A stretch of 64,000 nucleotides of DNA from Paenibacillus hexagrammi (GCF_021513275.1 NZ_CP090978.1:310001-374000), one strand, 5' to 3'. Shown: positions 1 to 9,275, counted from the stretch's first letter. Notes: generated from the sequence alone by a model not told the origin. Numbers and translations are program-made.

Positions 1-1
1 C

Positions 2-947
2 ATCTCCTATACAACGGAAGAAATTTCGAAACTCCTGAAAATATCCAAACTAACTGTATACGATCTCATCAAAAGAGGGGGAGCTGCCCGCTTACCGGGT
101 TGGCAAACAAATGCGCGTTGACGCATCGGATCTCGAAGCGTATAAGGCTAGAGCCAAGGGGAGTCTGTCCAGCGCTCCCAAGGGGGAACCGCTCGAAGCT
201 CCAGCTACTTTGGCCGCTCCACTCGCTGCGCAGGATGCAAAGATGACCATTGTGATTACGGGGCAGGACATCAGTCTAGACATTCTGGCTAAGCACATGG
301 AAAAAAAAGTGGCACCCTACAGACCGCTTCGCTCCTATGTAGGCAGTCTGGACAGCCTAATTTCTATGTACAAGGGAGAGTCCGATATCGTAAGCACACA
401 TTTACTCGATGGGGATACGGGTGAGTACAACATTCCCTATATCCGCAAACTATTGATCGGCTCCTCCTACGTGGTAGTGAATCTGGTCTCCCGAATGGCC
501 GGCATATATGTTCAGCAGGGCAACCCCAAGCAGCTGCGAGATTGGGCTGATCTAGCTCAGCCCGGACTGCGGATAGCTAATCGGGAGAAAGGCTCAGGAG
601 CGCGAGTGCTCCTGGATGAACAGCTTCGGCTTCACGGCATTTCTCCTGAGCAGTTAGCTGGATATGAGCAGGAATCCACCAATCATATGGGAGTGGCCGG
701 TAAAGTGGCGATCGGTGAAGCGGACTTCGGTGTCGGTATTGAGAAGGCGGCCCAGATGGTGGGGGGTGTGGAGTTTATCCCGCTCATCCAGGAACGGTAC
801 GACCTTGTTATGGTCAAAAAGCCAGAAAACCTCGCATGGATCGAGCAGGTCAAGCAGGTGCTGCAATCGGAAGCGTTCCGCAGCGAGCTGCGTCCGATTC
901 AAGGGTACGACCTGTCTCAGACAGGCCGGATTATGTTTGAAGCTTAG
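2..947 (+). CDS. Excisionase-type HTH regulator with periplasmic-binding-like domain (5' partial, frameshifted)
   Basis: The window opens inside this gene. Bases 2-76 encode a MerR/excisionase-type helix-turn-helix (TTEEISKLLKISKLTVYDLI, then KRG). The frame then breaks at a run of five G at 77-81. With four G the frame continues as KRGELPAYRVGKQMRVD into the reading frame that ends at 947, which is the usual end of this HTH family (wing, then recognition of a short linker). From about base 220 the protein resembles the substrate-binding (PBP-like) domain found fused to such HTHs in molybdate-type regulators, with a typical MVKKPENLAWIEQVKQVL tail. It probably senses a small ligand and regulates transport genes, but its target is not visible because the upstream sequence lies outside the window. 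The one-base insertion may be a sequencing error. A hairpin at 1073-1114 closes the unit. Confidence 0.75.
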
Positions 948-1072
948 GTGGGCGAGAGTGCACCTATAACAAGTGGGTTTAGGACTTATGGCAGCGTGAG
1001 CTGGATTGAGGCAGATTGAAATGGATTGAATCGGATCGAATTTCCCAGCTGTAAGGAATAAGCTGTATGCAA

Positions 1073-1114
1073 AGAGCCGCTAAAGTGATGCTTGGAAATC
1101 ACTTTAGCGGCTCT
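1073..1114. terminator. Bidirectional intrinsic terminator
   Basis: A perfect 17-bp stem (AGAGCCGCTAAAGTGAT and its complement) with an 8-base loop lies between the convergent HTH gene (+) and the patatin gene (-). The T tract is poor on both sides, so termination efficiency is uncertain. Confidence 0.7.
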
Positions 1115-1133
1115 CCTGTATTGTGTGAGTTTC

Positions 1134-2572
1134 TTACATCGACTCCGTCAAGGAAGCGAGAGTACCTCGGGCACGGCCCCGGCGAATGGTTCGCCGTAAG
1201 ATCAATAGTCCGCCGGCAGCAGCTGCGATAACTGGGATAAGTCCTACATACCATAAGGCTTTATAAATACCATGCTCGACGCCAATATAGACGAACAGAC
1301 CGATATATAGCAAGAGATATAAAAAGCTAAGAATGCGGAAGACGGACATACCGGCAAATGGATCCCGCTTGCGAGACTTTTGTCCCATGCTTGTCAGATA
1401 TGCCGGAGTAGGCGTTTGCATATACGGGCTTATTTGCATAAAAGGCCAATTCCCGAGAGGCTGTTCCGCAGCTGCCGCGTCTGAAGAGGCTTGCTGCTGC
1501 CGTAATGGGGCGGTTTGCTGTGCGCATGCGCAGTAACCGGCATACATGAAGTGAGTAGGCTTCGACCTCCGTGAATGAGTTTAAATCCGTTCTCATGTCC
1601 ATGGCAAGCTGCCGTACCGCAGGATCGATACCGGGAAGATCAGTACGCATATCAACAAGAAAAGGATTGTGCTCATGACCCAACCGTAAATCGCGGATCG
1701 TGTCCATGAACATATCTTGAATGCGAAAAAATGACTGTACAAAATTGACACTTCCGTAATGCTCAGCACCGATCGGCATAGAGGCATCGCTGATCAGGAT
1801 GGGCATGCCATCCTGCTGAAGCAACTGAATGGCATGATAGCCGAGATTGTCAAGGACGCCGCCGTCCACGCCATGGACTGCGGTATCCTTGAAGGGAATT
1901 TCGATGGGATTGAAAATGCCCGGCACGCAGGCGGATGCAGCCACCATTTTGGATAAAGGCAAGGCTGCCGCATCTTGAAAATCGATGCCATGATTGCGCT
2001 TGTTTTCCAGCCACAGAGGGCTAGCAGGGTCTGTAGAGAGGAATAACGGCTTCCCGTTTTCTAGGATGGAGGTATTGAGAACGAGCTCGGGTTTGGCCGT
2101 GTCGCTTTGAGAGGCGGCAGCAAGCAGCTGCTTGAATTCGGCAGTCTGAAAAAACAGATTTCCCATGACCAGCTCCAGCTTGGACATGAGCAGCAGCTCT
2201 AAAGGGAGCCTTCGCAGAAACGTCCTTCCGACGCCCAAGCGAAGAAGGAAACGGATGAACTGCTTCGGTATGATTTGGGATATTCCGGCTGCATACAACA
2301 CACGGTCACGAGCGTCATCCTGAACATAGGTAAGGGAATTCCTTCATGACTTGTTCTAGCAGCTGTTTATAATCTTCATCGGTTTCCAGCGAGTTGTTTG
2401 CCAATTCTTCACACATTCTCTTGTAATAGTAGGCGCCGATGATGGAACCCCCGGAAACCGATGAAATGACCCTCACCTTATTCAGCAGCCCGTCATCCGC
2501 CAATCGGGCCATCACCCCGAGATGAAACAAGGAAGCGCGGTAACCACCCCCGGATAATGCTAAACCTATCAA
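1134..2572 (-). CDS. Patatin-like phospholipase, membrane-tailed (reading frame broken twice)
   Basis: The start is TTG at 2572 behind AGGGGG. The N-terminal segment shows the patatin oxyanion loop (SGGGYR) and the nucleophile elbow with catalytic Ser (SSVSGGS). The second segment contains the partner Asp in VDGGVLDN. Together these form the Ser-Asp dyad of patatin acyl hydrolases, which act on membrane phospholipids. The third segment carries a Pro/Gln-rich linker and two hydrophobic helices near the C terminus, so the enzyme is probably membrane-attached. The frame changes near 2326-2331 (FPY then YVQDDARDRVLYAAG) and near 1545-1550 (FTEVEAYSL then MYAGYCA). Both junctions join conserved patatin sequence when one base is adjusted, so the gene may be intact in the organism. 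It is convergent with the HTH gene and divergent from the DUF2798 gene. Confidence 0.8.
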
Positions 2573-2712
2573 ATGATAATCCCCCTATCGTTATATTTTT
2601 CCTGTCATTGTAACAATAATTGCCATAATTAGACAATCGGATGTTGCCATCTTACTGGACAAAAGTCCTAAGCGATGGAGAATAAAGGCTTTATCATTAA
2701 AAGATTCACAAA

Positions 2713-2756
2713 CTTGTCACTTATGCGAGGGGTGGTGCGATCTCTATAATGACAAG
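2713..2756 (+). promoter_or_regulatory. Promoter region with flanking inverted repeat before the DUF2798 gene
   Basis: A perfect -10 hexamer TATAAT is at 2745-2750, about 30 bases before the TTG start at 2781. It is bracketed by CTTGTCA (2713-2719) and TGACAAG (2750-2756), an inverted repeat with a 30-base spacer that could be a regulator site. No good -35 was found. Confidence 0.4.
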
Positions 2757-2780
2757 GGTATGAAGAAAGGATGATGAAAA

Positions 2781-3276
2781 TTGCCGACAACGAAGAAGGA
2801 AAAATGTGTATTTTGGGCTGATGATGTGCAGCGGAATGGTCATAGGGATGACATTCTATAATTTATGGACTCACGGATTAATAGGCAGCGTACCGGTAAC
2901 GGGCATCCTGCTTCAACTGCTTTTGGGCTTCCTCATCGCGTTTAGTGTGGAGTCCTTTATCGTAGGTCCGGCTGCTAAGAAGCTCGTGCTATCCCTGCCC
3001 TTGGATCCATCCAAGAAGGGGCTGATGATTCTCTCCATATCCGTCTGTATGGTAATAGGCATGGTGCTCTGTATGTCCATATATGGGCTGGCCGTGTCTT
3101 ATCTCATGAATCATCAGCTCGAGGAGAAGTCTCTGCTTGCAGACTATGTCTCTTTAGTGGGAATCAACTTTATCTTTGCTCTGCCGCTGCAGTTGATCGT
3201 TGTGGGACCTATTGTGCGGCTCCTATTTGTAACATTTATCAAAAATAAGGCGGCGGCGGGGGCAGCAGCACAATAA
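2781..3276 (+). CDS. DUF2798 integral membrane protein (frameshifted near the start)
   Basis: Four hydrophobic segments in two internally similar halves (each beginning ...GMVIGMTFYNLW... / ...CMVIGMVLCMSIYG...) identify the DUF2798 family, whose function is unknown. The family normally starts MPTTKKE. That sequence is encoded from TTG at 2781 behind GAAAGGATGA, but the frame breaks after KKEK at a run of five A (2800-2804). Removing one A gives KKENVYFGLMM and restores the family sequence. Without that correction the only start in the main frame would be GTG 2806, which lacks a ribosome binding site. The gene stands alone between the patatin and LytS-like genes. Confidence 0.7.
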
Positions 3277-3351
3277 AAGACAGGTAAATGATAGAGCTTG
3301 TAGAATAGTATGCAAATGGACCGTTAATCGAGAAGAAGGGGAACGAACCAT

Positions 3352-5124
3352 TTGGAAGATTTAATTCTGCTGCTGTTTGAACGAATGGGTATGCTGCTCG
3401 TACTTACATTTATTTTGACTCGTTTTTCATTCTTTCGCCAGTTATTCGATAAGGAAATGTCGATCTTGCGAGCTATCTATTCATCCGTTTTTTTCGGATT
3501 ATTCGGTGTGCTTGGCACCTACGCGGGAATCGTCGTCCGGGATGATTTTACCTTGGAATCCTCCTTGTGGCTGTTTCCTCTACATCATTATGAAGCTGTC
3601 GCTCATTCAGCGCTGGTGGGCGTAGTCATAGGTGGCTTGATCGGTAGGATCAGCGTCGGGCTTGGCGCTGGCATCATCACCGGTCTTCATCTCTATTACA
3701 TCGGCGGTTATGCAGGACTGGGCAGTGCGGTAGCCGCTCCGATCATCGGTATACTGACGGGGCTGATCGCCAAGCTGTTCATCCAAAACCGGGTTGTCCC
3801 TACTCCGATCGCGTTTTTTTGCGGTGTGTTCGCTCCAGTCGTACTGATGGGTACGATTTTGATTCTCGTCCCGCAGACCGATTCGGGGGCGGCCATTCAA
3901 TTGGTCAATACGATCGGGCTGCCGATGATGCTGACCAACAGCATCTCTATCGCGATCTTCATGACCATGCTCCAGGTTGCAATGCGGGAGGAGGACCGAA
4001 CTGCCGCTCATGAAGCGGAGAGGGCGCTGCACATTGTGGAATTGGCGCTCCCGCACTTGAAGCTGGGTCTTACGAGCAAGACGGCCGAAGCAACGGCCAA
4101 GCTGCTCGCTAGAGAGATGAAAGCAGCTGCCGTCGTGTTGACGGATACGGAGCGAATGCTTGCCTATGTCGGTGCAGGCGCGTCAAGCCGTATGCTAGAG
4201 CAGACTGCTTTTATCGAACTCTCGAACAAAGCGTTCGAGACCGGCGAGGTTCAGATTGCGTACAGCCTGGACAAAGAGTGGGCGGAAGTGTTCGTCAAAT
4301 TGGATGCGGCCATTCTGGTTCCTTTTCAGCAGGGGGGCAAAGCGGCAGGTCTCATTGCTATTTTTTACAAAAGAAATCATGAAATCCGCAAGGTCGAAAT
4401 TGAGCTGGCTAAAGGGCTTAGCAAGCTGTTTACTTACCAGCTGGGTGTGGCGGCGCATGAAAAGATGGCGTCTCTTCTTCAGGAGGCAGAGCTTCGGATG
4501 CTGCAGGCTCAAATCAATCCGCACTTTCTATTCAATACCTTGAACGCGATTCACTCCTTAATCCGGGTCAATCCCGACCTTGCCCGGCATGTCATGATTC
4601 AGTTAAGTACGTATATGCGTCTCAGTTTGAAAATAACCTCCTCACAGCTGATCCCTATTCAGCAGGAGATGAAGCATCTCAGCACATACTTGGAGCTGAT
4701 CAAGATACGCTTTGCCGACCAATTCAGTGTGCTACTGGACATGGATCCACGCGTGGAAGCCGCCCTGATCCCGCCTGCCACGTTCCAACCACTGGTTGAG
4801 AACAGTATTATGCACGGCTTGAACAAGCAGGGCAGCGGGGGATGGATACGTATTCGCTTGTGGCTGACCGGCGATCGGATTGAAGTATGCGTGGAAGACA
4901 ATGGCGCAGGCTTTCCGGAGGAGCACCTTCATGTGCTTGGCGATAAGCCGGTGACCAGCAAAGAAGGCAATGGCATCGGTGTTTATAATGTGAACCAGAG
5001 GCTGATTCATCTTTTTGGAGCTGAAGCCAGGATTCAAATTAGGAACAGGCCGGAAGGCGGAAGCCGCATTTCCTTCACGATTCCTTGCGGTACAGATGGA
5101 CTCGATGCAAACGAAGCTGTATAA
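3352..5124 (+). CDS. LytS/YehU-type sensor histidine kinase
   Basis: This is a 590-residue kinase with the LytS architecture. It has about six N-terminal membrane segments (5TM-5TMR_LYT, residues ~1-205), a GAF-like domain (~225-360), a His_kinase domain whose phospho-accepting His is in QINPHFLFNTLNAI (~residue 390), and a HATPase with VENSIMHG (N box) and GNGIGVYN (G box). The start is TTG at 3352 behind AAGGGGAACG. Such kinases normally pair with a LytTR regulator. None is adjacent, but an orphan LytTR regulator lies 6 kb downstream behind the symporter genes (11274-12026), so the two may be a split pair. The C-terminal TIPCGTDG end looks complete. The ligand is unknown; relatives sense pyruvate or membrane state. 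Confidence 0.9.
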   Translation: MEDLILLLFERMGMLLVLTFILTRFSFFRQLFDKEMSILRAIYSSVFFGLFGVLGTYAGIVVRDDFTLESSLWLFPLHHYEAVAHSALVGVVIGGLIGRISVGLGAGIITGLHLYYIGGYAGLGSAVAAPIIGILTGLIAKLFIQNRVVPTPIAFFCGVFAPVVLMGTILILVPQTDSGAAIQLVNTIGLPMMLTNSISIAIFMTMLQVAMREEDRTAAHEAERALHIVELALPHLKLGLTSKTAEATAKLLAREMKAAAVVLTDTERMLAYVGAGASSRMLEQTAFIELSNKAFETGEVQIAYSLDKEWAEVFVKLDAAILVPFQQGGKAAGLIAIFYKRNHEIRKVEIELAKGLSKLFTYQLGVAAHEKMASLLQEAELRMLQAQINPHFLFNTLNAIHSLIRVNPDLARHVMIQLSTYMRLSLKITSSQLIPIQQEMKHLSTYLELIKIRFADQFSVLLDMDPRVEAALIPPATFQPLVENSIMHGLNKQGSGGWIRIRLWLTGDRIEVCVEDNGAGFPEEHLHVLGDKPVTSKEGNGIGVYNVNQRLIHLFGAEARIQIRNRPEGGSRISFTIPCGTDGLDANEAV

Positions 5125-5276
5125 GAAACGGTGATTTGTGAAAATGAAGTGGCCTTCGGAGTTTTTCATTTGTTACAATACATTCATGAGGTGGAATACA
5201 GTCCTCGGTGAGCCAGGTTAGCCTTGAAAGCCGCTAAGGTGTAAGATTTTTCACGTAGTAGGAGGAAGAAGCGCAG

Positions 5277-6095
5277 ATGAGCCATCCTTACCGACCCTTG
5301 CATGCTCCGCAATTGCAGCCGCAGTTGCATTTCCACTCCCACAATTTCCGGGAGTTTGCGCCGAGCCGTCGCCTGGCGTCGCATGTAGCTGCCTATTGGA
5401 CGGTGGATCTCCTGCCAGTACCGGGAAATCCGGGGCATCGAGTCATCCCCGATGGCTGTGTCGATATTATAGTGGACTTGTTCGCTTCATCAAGCAGGCA
5501 GGCCGCTTATGTCGTAGGGCTAACGACGCAGGTCGAAGTTTTGCAGTTTTCAAAAGCACGATCGGTATGGGGCATCCGGCTGTATTCGGAGTCGGCTCGC
5601 ACGATCCTGAAGTCTCCAATATCGACATTAACGGCAAATCGTGTGTTTTTGGAGGATCTCTGGGGACAAGAGGCTCTCGATTGGGTCGAAAAGCTGCTGA
5701 TTGCCCAATCGTTACCAGACAGGATCGAGATCGTCGAGCAGCAATTGGGCCAAATACTGGCTACGACCGAGGCATCTGCTCCCACTTTGGTCTACCAGAG
5801 CATGCAGTATATATACGAGGTCAAAGGTAATCTTTCCGTTACGGATTTGGCGGATAAAGTGAACTTCAGCGAGAGGCATCTGCGAAGGGCCTTTGAACTG
5901 GAGCTTGGCCTTAGCCCGAAGGAAATGCTCGGCATCGTCCGCTTTCAAAGCGTGCTTGAGGAATTGTACAGCGGAGACTATTTCAGCTTGACGGATTTGG
6001 CGCTTCAACACGGGTACTACGATCAGTCGCACTTCGCTGGCGTTTTTAAGCGATATTACGGACTTCCACTCAAACAGCTGACTAAGCAGGAGTGA
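5277..6095 (+). CDS. AraC-family transcriptional regulator (DUF6597-type N terminus)
   Basis: The protein has 272 residues and starts at ATG 5277 behind AGTAGGAGGAAG. Residues ~20-130 match the DUF6597-type sensory domain seen in many Bacillota regulators (motif YWTVDLLPVPGNPGHRVIPD with a later DGCVDIIVDL). Residues ~175-265 form the double HTH_18 domain of AraC proteins (VTDLADKVNFSERHLRRAFE, SLTDLALQHGYYDQSHFAGV). It is followed 86 bases later by the VOC gene at 6182, which may be its co-transcribed target. The effector is unknown. Confidence 0.88.
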   Translation: MSHPYRPLHAPQLQPQLHFHSHNFREFAPSRRLASHVAAYWTVDLLPVPGNPGHRVIPDGCVDIIVDLFASSSRQAAYVVGLTTQVEVLQFSKARSVWGIRLYSESARTILKSPISTLTANRVFLEDLWGQEALDWVEKLLIAQSLPDRIEIVEQQLGQILATTEASAPTLVYQSMQYIYEVKGNLSVTDLADKVNFSERHLRRAFELELGLSPKEMLGIVRFQSVLEELYSGDYFSLTDLALQHGYYDQSHFAGVFKRYYGLPLKQLTKQE

Positions 6096-6181
6096 GGAAG
6101 TCCGTTTTTTACTATTTTGCAATGAGAGATAATTACTATAATGGGAGTGAAAATCAATCAAGGCGAGGGGTGCTGCAAAAC

Positions 6182-6559
6182 ATGACGGTAAAGTTGAAAC
6201 GAGTCGCGATTTATGTAGAAGAGATGAAGAGGGCGTTGGATTTTTATCGCGTGCTGGGGCTGGCTATTCCGGACGGCGCCGACGAAGCGCATCACGTAGA
6301 CGTGGAGCAAGAAGGAATTGTGTTTGCATTCGATATGGTGGAATCAGTAAAGAGTGTTTTTGAAGGCTGGGAAGATCCTATCGGCTACCGGACCGAGCTC
6401 GCCTTTCAGTTCTCCAGCAACGAAGCGCTGGACGACGTGTACCGTCAGTTGACGGCGCTTGGGTATGACGGCTTCTTCGAGCCGCGAGATACACCTTGGG
6501 GAGAGCGATATGCGATTATAAAGGACCCCGATAACAATTTAATCAGTCTCGTCGCCTAG
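6182..6559 (+). CDS. VOC-superfamily (glyoxalase/bleomycin-resistance-like) protein
   Basis: The protein has 125 residues with the two beta-alpha-beta-beta-beta modules of the vicinal-oxygen-chelate fold: start LKRVAIYVEEMKRALDFYRV, end ERYAIIKDPDNNLISLVA. ATG 6182 is preferred over upstream in-frame starts because of the GAGGGGTG ribosome binding site. VOC enzymes bind a metal and act in detoxification or dioxygenation, but which reaction applies here cannot be told. The gene directly follows the AraC regulator in the same direction and is closed by a strong hairpin. Confidence 0.82.
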   Translation: MTVKLKRVAIYVEEMKRALDFYRVLGLAIPDGADEAHHVDVEQEGIVFAFDMVESVKSVFEGWEDPIGYRTELAFQFSSNEALDDVYRQLTALGYDGFFEPRDTPWGERYAIIKDPDNNLISLVA

Positions 6560-6585
6560 CGAAGAGAAGGTATGCGCCATTAAAC

Positions 6586-6640
6586 AACAAGCAGGCGAAG
6601 ATACGCTGTCGACAGTGTATCTTCACATGCTTGTTTCTTA
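6586..6640 (+). terminator. Intrinsic terminator after the VOC gene
   Basis: A 14-bp near-perfect stem (GAAGATACGCTGTC at 6597-6610 against 6611-6624, one G:T pair) lies inside a second inverted repeat (ACAAGC/GCTTGT) and is followed by TTTCTT. Confidence 0.75.
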
Positions 6641-6876
6641 CAGAGGAATAAATGAATATTACCTAATTGGATTGAACTACCGGGGAACGTTAGTACAACC
6701 CTTCATGGAGCAGTTTGCCCGGCGGCATCTGCTCCATTTTCATTAAGGGCAGGTTAGTTCGAATGGATTCCTAATAAAAGGCCTCTGACTCACAGGATGT
6801 TCTCAAGACAGTGGAGCGTACTGTAGCTTCACGCTCCTGTATTCCTATGCATCCAAAGAATAGAAAAGCGAGCAGG
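6641..6876. other. Gene-free stretch with two hairpins
   Basis: I see no coding sequence. ATGGAGCAG (6705-6713) pairs with CTGCTCCAT (6729-6737) and is followed by TTTT, so it may terminate rightward transcription. GGAGCGT (6813-6819) pairs with ACGCTCC (6831-6837) near the end of the tetR-like gene. Confidence 0.5.
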
Positions 6877-7425
6877 CTAACAGTTTCTAGTAATAGACGA
6901 TATTCCCGAAGTAAATAGCATATCTATCAAACTAATTAATTTTTCTGGAGGCAAATCTTTTTGCCTGCGTTGCCAAAGACGAAGCAGTGAAAACGAAGTT
7001 GAGATGTGAAATTCTAATAAATAGGGTGTTACTGAACTATCTTTAGGGAAACAATATTTCTGCTCATCAGAAAAAAATTCATCTTTCAACTTTTCAATAA
7101 AGCGAATATTACCGTAATCACTTAGTAAGGCATTTAGGTATGCCTCTTTTTCTTGGAAAAGCAGGAGCAAATCCTGTGCATTTGTTTCGATTTTCTCTGT
7201 ATTCTTCAATTTTTCCCGGATATAATCCAATATTTCATTTTCGATGATGCTAAGCAAATCGTAAACATCGGTAAAATATTGATAAAAGGTACTTCGGTTA
7301 TATCCAGATATGTTTGCAATTTCTTGTACTGTGATTTTCTCTATCGGTTTTTGGCTATAAAGTTCGCAAAAAACACTGATAAAAGTTTGTCTTGTTTTTT
7401 CCGTTATTTCAGGCTGCTTATTCAT
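6877..7425 (-). CDS. TetR/AcrR-family transcriptional regulator
   Basis: ATG 7425 follows AAAGGGG and gives 182 residues. The N-terminal HTH is clear (ITVQEIANISGYNRSTFYQY, then FTDVYDLLSIIENEI), as is the helical C-terminal ligand domain typical of TetR proteins with a TetR_C_33-like tail. A longer frame reaches 7518 but would begin inside the intergenic palindrome and has no ribosome binding site. Base composition is distinctly AT-rich compared with the divergent gene at 7703. It is likely an autoregulated repressor of the divergent 7560/7703 unit through the palindrome at 7505-7520. Confidence 0.85.
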   Translation of the reverse strand: MNKQPEITEKTRQTFISVFCELYSQKPIEKITVQEIANISGYNRSTFYQYFTDVYDLLSIIENEILDYIREKLKNTEKIETNAQDLLLLFQEKEAYLNALLSDYGNIRFIEKLKDEFFSDEQKYCFPKDSSVTPYLLEFHISTSFSLLRLWQRRQKDLPPEKLISLIDMLFTSGISSITRNC

Positions 7426-7504
7426 ATCTCTTACCCCTTTCGCAAACAAAATACAATCCGACAAATGAAATAAAACTGTTGGTTGTTGAAACTGAGACAA
7501 AGCC

Positions 7505-7530
7505 GTATGATTAATCATACAACACGTTGT
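7505..7530. promoter_or_regulatory. Palindromic operator candidate for the TetR regulator
   Basis: GTATGATTAATCATAC at 7505-7520 is a perfect 16-bp palindrome, followed directly by ACAAC-AC-GTTGT (7519-7530). It lies midway between the divergent tetR-like gene and the 7560 reading frame, where a TetR operator would be expected. A TATAGT at about 7534 could be the rightward -10. Confidence 0.6.
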
Positions 7531-7559
7531 CTTATAGTCAAGATGTTAGGAGGATAAGA

Positions 7560-7706
7560 ATGAAATATCAGACCATAGCGGAAGCTATCGCCAATACAGC
7601 AGGTGCCGCGACAGAGCATGTCAAAGTCGCGGCTGATTGTTCCAATATATTTGAGTCAAACGGACGTATGACTGAAACAAACGTACGAAAGGGGGCTGTC
7701 ATATGA
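7560..7706 (+). CDS. Small leader-like reading frame, coupled to the reductase gene
   Basis: A 48-residue reading frame starts at ATG 7560 behind TAGGAGGATAAGA, the best ribosome binding site of this unit. It ends in ATGA overlapping the start of the next gene at 7703, so the two are translationally coupled. I do not recognise the peptide (starts MKYQTIAEAIANTAGAATEH). It may be a true small protein, a leader, or the remnant of a larger gene. Its composition is intermediate between the AT-rich tetR and the GC-rich reductase. Confidence 0.45.
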   Translation: MKYQTIAEAIANTAGAATEHVKVAADCSNIFESNGRMTETNVRKGAVI

Positions 7707-8572
7707 AACTGCTAGTGTACGGCGCCGGGGTTCTCGGCAGCTTGTTCTCTGCCCGCATGCATGAGGCCGGGCACGACGTCTCGCTCCTTGCCCGGGGCGA
7801 GCGCCTGGCCGCCCTACGTCGGCACGGTGTGCAGCTCGCCGAAGGGGACAGCCCCGCAGTCAAGCAAGTATCGGTGCCAGTGGTCGAGCATCCTGCCAAC
7901 GGGTACGACCTGATCGCCGTGTTCGTCCGCACCCATCAGGTGGACGAGTTACTGGGAACACTCGCTGGTCTCAAAGGCGACGTGCTGTTCCTACTCAACT
8001 GGGCGGCCGGCGCGGAGCCGCTTGGCGCGGTGATCGGACACAAGAGGGCGCTGCTCGGCTTCCCCACGTTCGCCGGCATGATGGACGGCGACGTGGTCCG
8101 CTACCGCCCGACCAACATCATGACCCGCCTTTTCTCGACGATGCCGATCGGCGAACCCGATGGCCGTACCACCCCGCGACTGGAACGGATCGTACAGGAG
8201 TTCCGCACTGCCGGGTTCAAAGCCAAGGCTGAGCCACAGATGGATACTTGGCTCAAGACACACGCCGCGTTCGAGGTACCACTCTTGCAAGCGGTGAACA
8301 CGGCGGGCGGCCCAGTAGCGCTGGCCGACGATCCGGAAGCGGTCCGAGGCATGATCCGCCTCATGCGGCAGAACCTGGCCGCCATGCCGACGTCACCAGT
8401 ACCTCGCTTTTTCGGTGCATTGCAGACTCTGCCAGAAGGGCTGCTCACGGTCATGCTACGGCGCTTCTTGAGAAGCTCGACGGCCACACAGCTCAACAGC
8501 CCTTCACTTGCGGCGATGGCCGAACTCGAGCGCTTGGCCGAACAGTTGCGTCTCTATACGAGGATTCGATAG
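7703..8572 (+). CDS. Ketopantoate reductase-like (ApbA/PanE family) oxidoreductase
   Basis: The protein has 289 residues with an N-terminal Rossmann motif GAGVLGSLFSARMHEAGH and an ApbA C-terminal domain rich in helices (ETLHA-type region around DTWLKTHAAFEVPLLQAVNT). PanE proteins reduce 2-dehydropantoate with NADPH. This divergent copy next to a TetR gene is more likely to act on another substrate, so the specific reaction is not assigned. The gene is markedly more GC-rich than its neighbours, which suggests transfer. The C terminus (EQLRLYTRIR) ends where relatives usually continue for about 15-20 residues, so the tail may be truncated or shifted. Confidence 0.78.
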   Translation: MKLLVYGAGVLGSLFSARMHEAGHDVSLLARGERLAALRRHGVQLAEGDSPAVKQVSVPVVEHPANGYDLIAVFVRTHQVDELLGTLAGLKGDVLFLLNWAAGAEPLGAVIGHKRALLGFPTFAGMMDGDVVRYRPTNIMTRLFSTMPIGEPDGRTTPRLERIVQEFRTAGFKAKAEPQMDTWLKTHAAFEVPLLQAVNTAGGPVALADDPEAVRGMIRLMRQNLAAMPTSPVPRFFGALQTLPEGLLTVMLRRFLRSSTATQLNSPSLAAMAELERLAEQLRLYTRIR

Positions 8573-8753
8573 AGATAGGAGGCTGTGCCTCCTCGGTCGA
8601 ATGGCACGTTCGGCGAAGGAGTTAACGGCGCTTGTGGTGTCATCGACTATTACCGCCGAGAAGGCGCGCAGTAAGATAAGCATCAAATGCAAAACAACTC
8701 GGCGTGACAGGGACGGTCATCATGAAAAGCCCCTCAGCAAATGCAATAGTGGA

Positions 8754-8958
8754 TTAAGCTACCCCGAAAATTGCTCGTAGCGCATGTGCGACAGCTACAG
8801 CTGCACGGTCTCGACCTTTTCGCGCGGCGATGCGACGGTACTGGGCTCCCAGGTAGTTGTCGGATCTGCATACGGAGTGGGCGACTTCAATTAGTGCCGC
8901 TCGGAGGTACTTGTTGCCTTTGCGAGTTTTCGAGGATTTTCTTTTTCCGGCACTTCCA
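8754..8958 (-). pseudogene. IS110-family transposase fragment (C-terminal end)
   Basis: Reading leftward, this strand encodes KTRKGNKYLRAALIEVAHSV, then a segment ending YLGAQYRRIAARKGRDRAAVAVAHALRAI. This is the conserved Transposase_20 C-terminal block of IS110/IS1111 elements, ending in TAA at 8754. The N-terminal DEDD catalytic half is absent. Bases 8573-8753 on the left hold no gene I can support. This is a dead scrap, next to the GC-rich reductase gene. Confidence 0.75.
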
Positions 8959-9185
8959 TTTTGTTAAAGAGTTCATATCCATTCGTAGCGTTCGCTTCTT
9001 CGGTGCAATACTTCGAGATTGAATTTATTGATCACTCACTTTCTAATATTGTCTGTGTTTTTAATGATGGATGTAGAGTACTATCTGCTATCGAAACAAA
9101 TCAACAAGTAGCACTATTTTTCAGTCTTGGTCCGCCGCTATCTCATTTTCATGACCAGTCTACAATTGTATTTTCACTTAACACG

Positions 9186-9275
9186 GACGTTTCACAGCTG
9201 TTTTTTTGCCGTTCATACCGGAAAATTAACATTTGGGGCGAAACTCGATTCAAACCGGGAGAAGCATACTATAAT
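9186..9275 (+). promoter_or_regulatory. Promoter with candidate LytTR direct repeats for the DUF485-symporter operon
   Basis: A perfect -10 TATAAT lies at 9270-9275 with a weak -35 GATTCA at 9247. Upstream are two GTT-centred 9-mers in direct repeat, GACGTTTCA (9186-9194) and GCCGTTCAT (9208-9216). They are 22 bases apart, the geometry of LytTR binding sites; the second matches the consensus at eight of nine positions, the first poorly. Confidence 0.4.
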
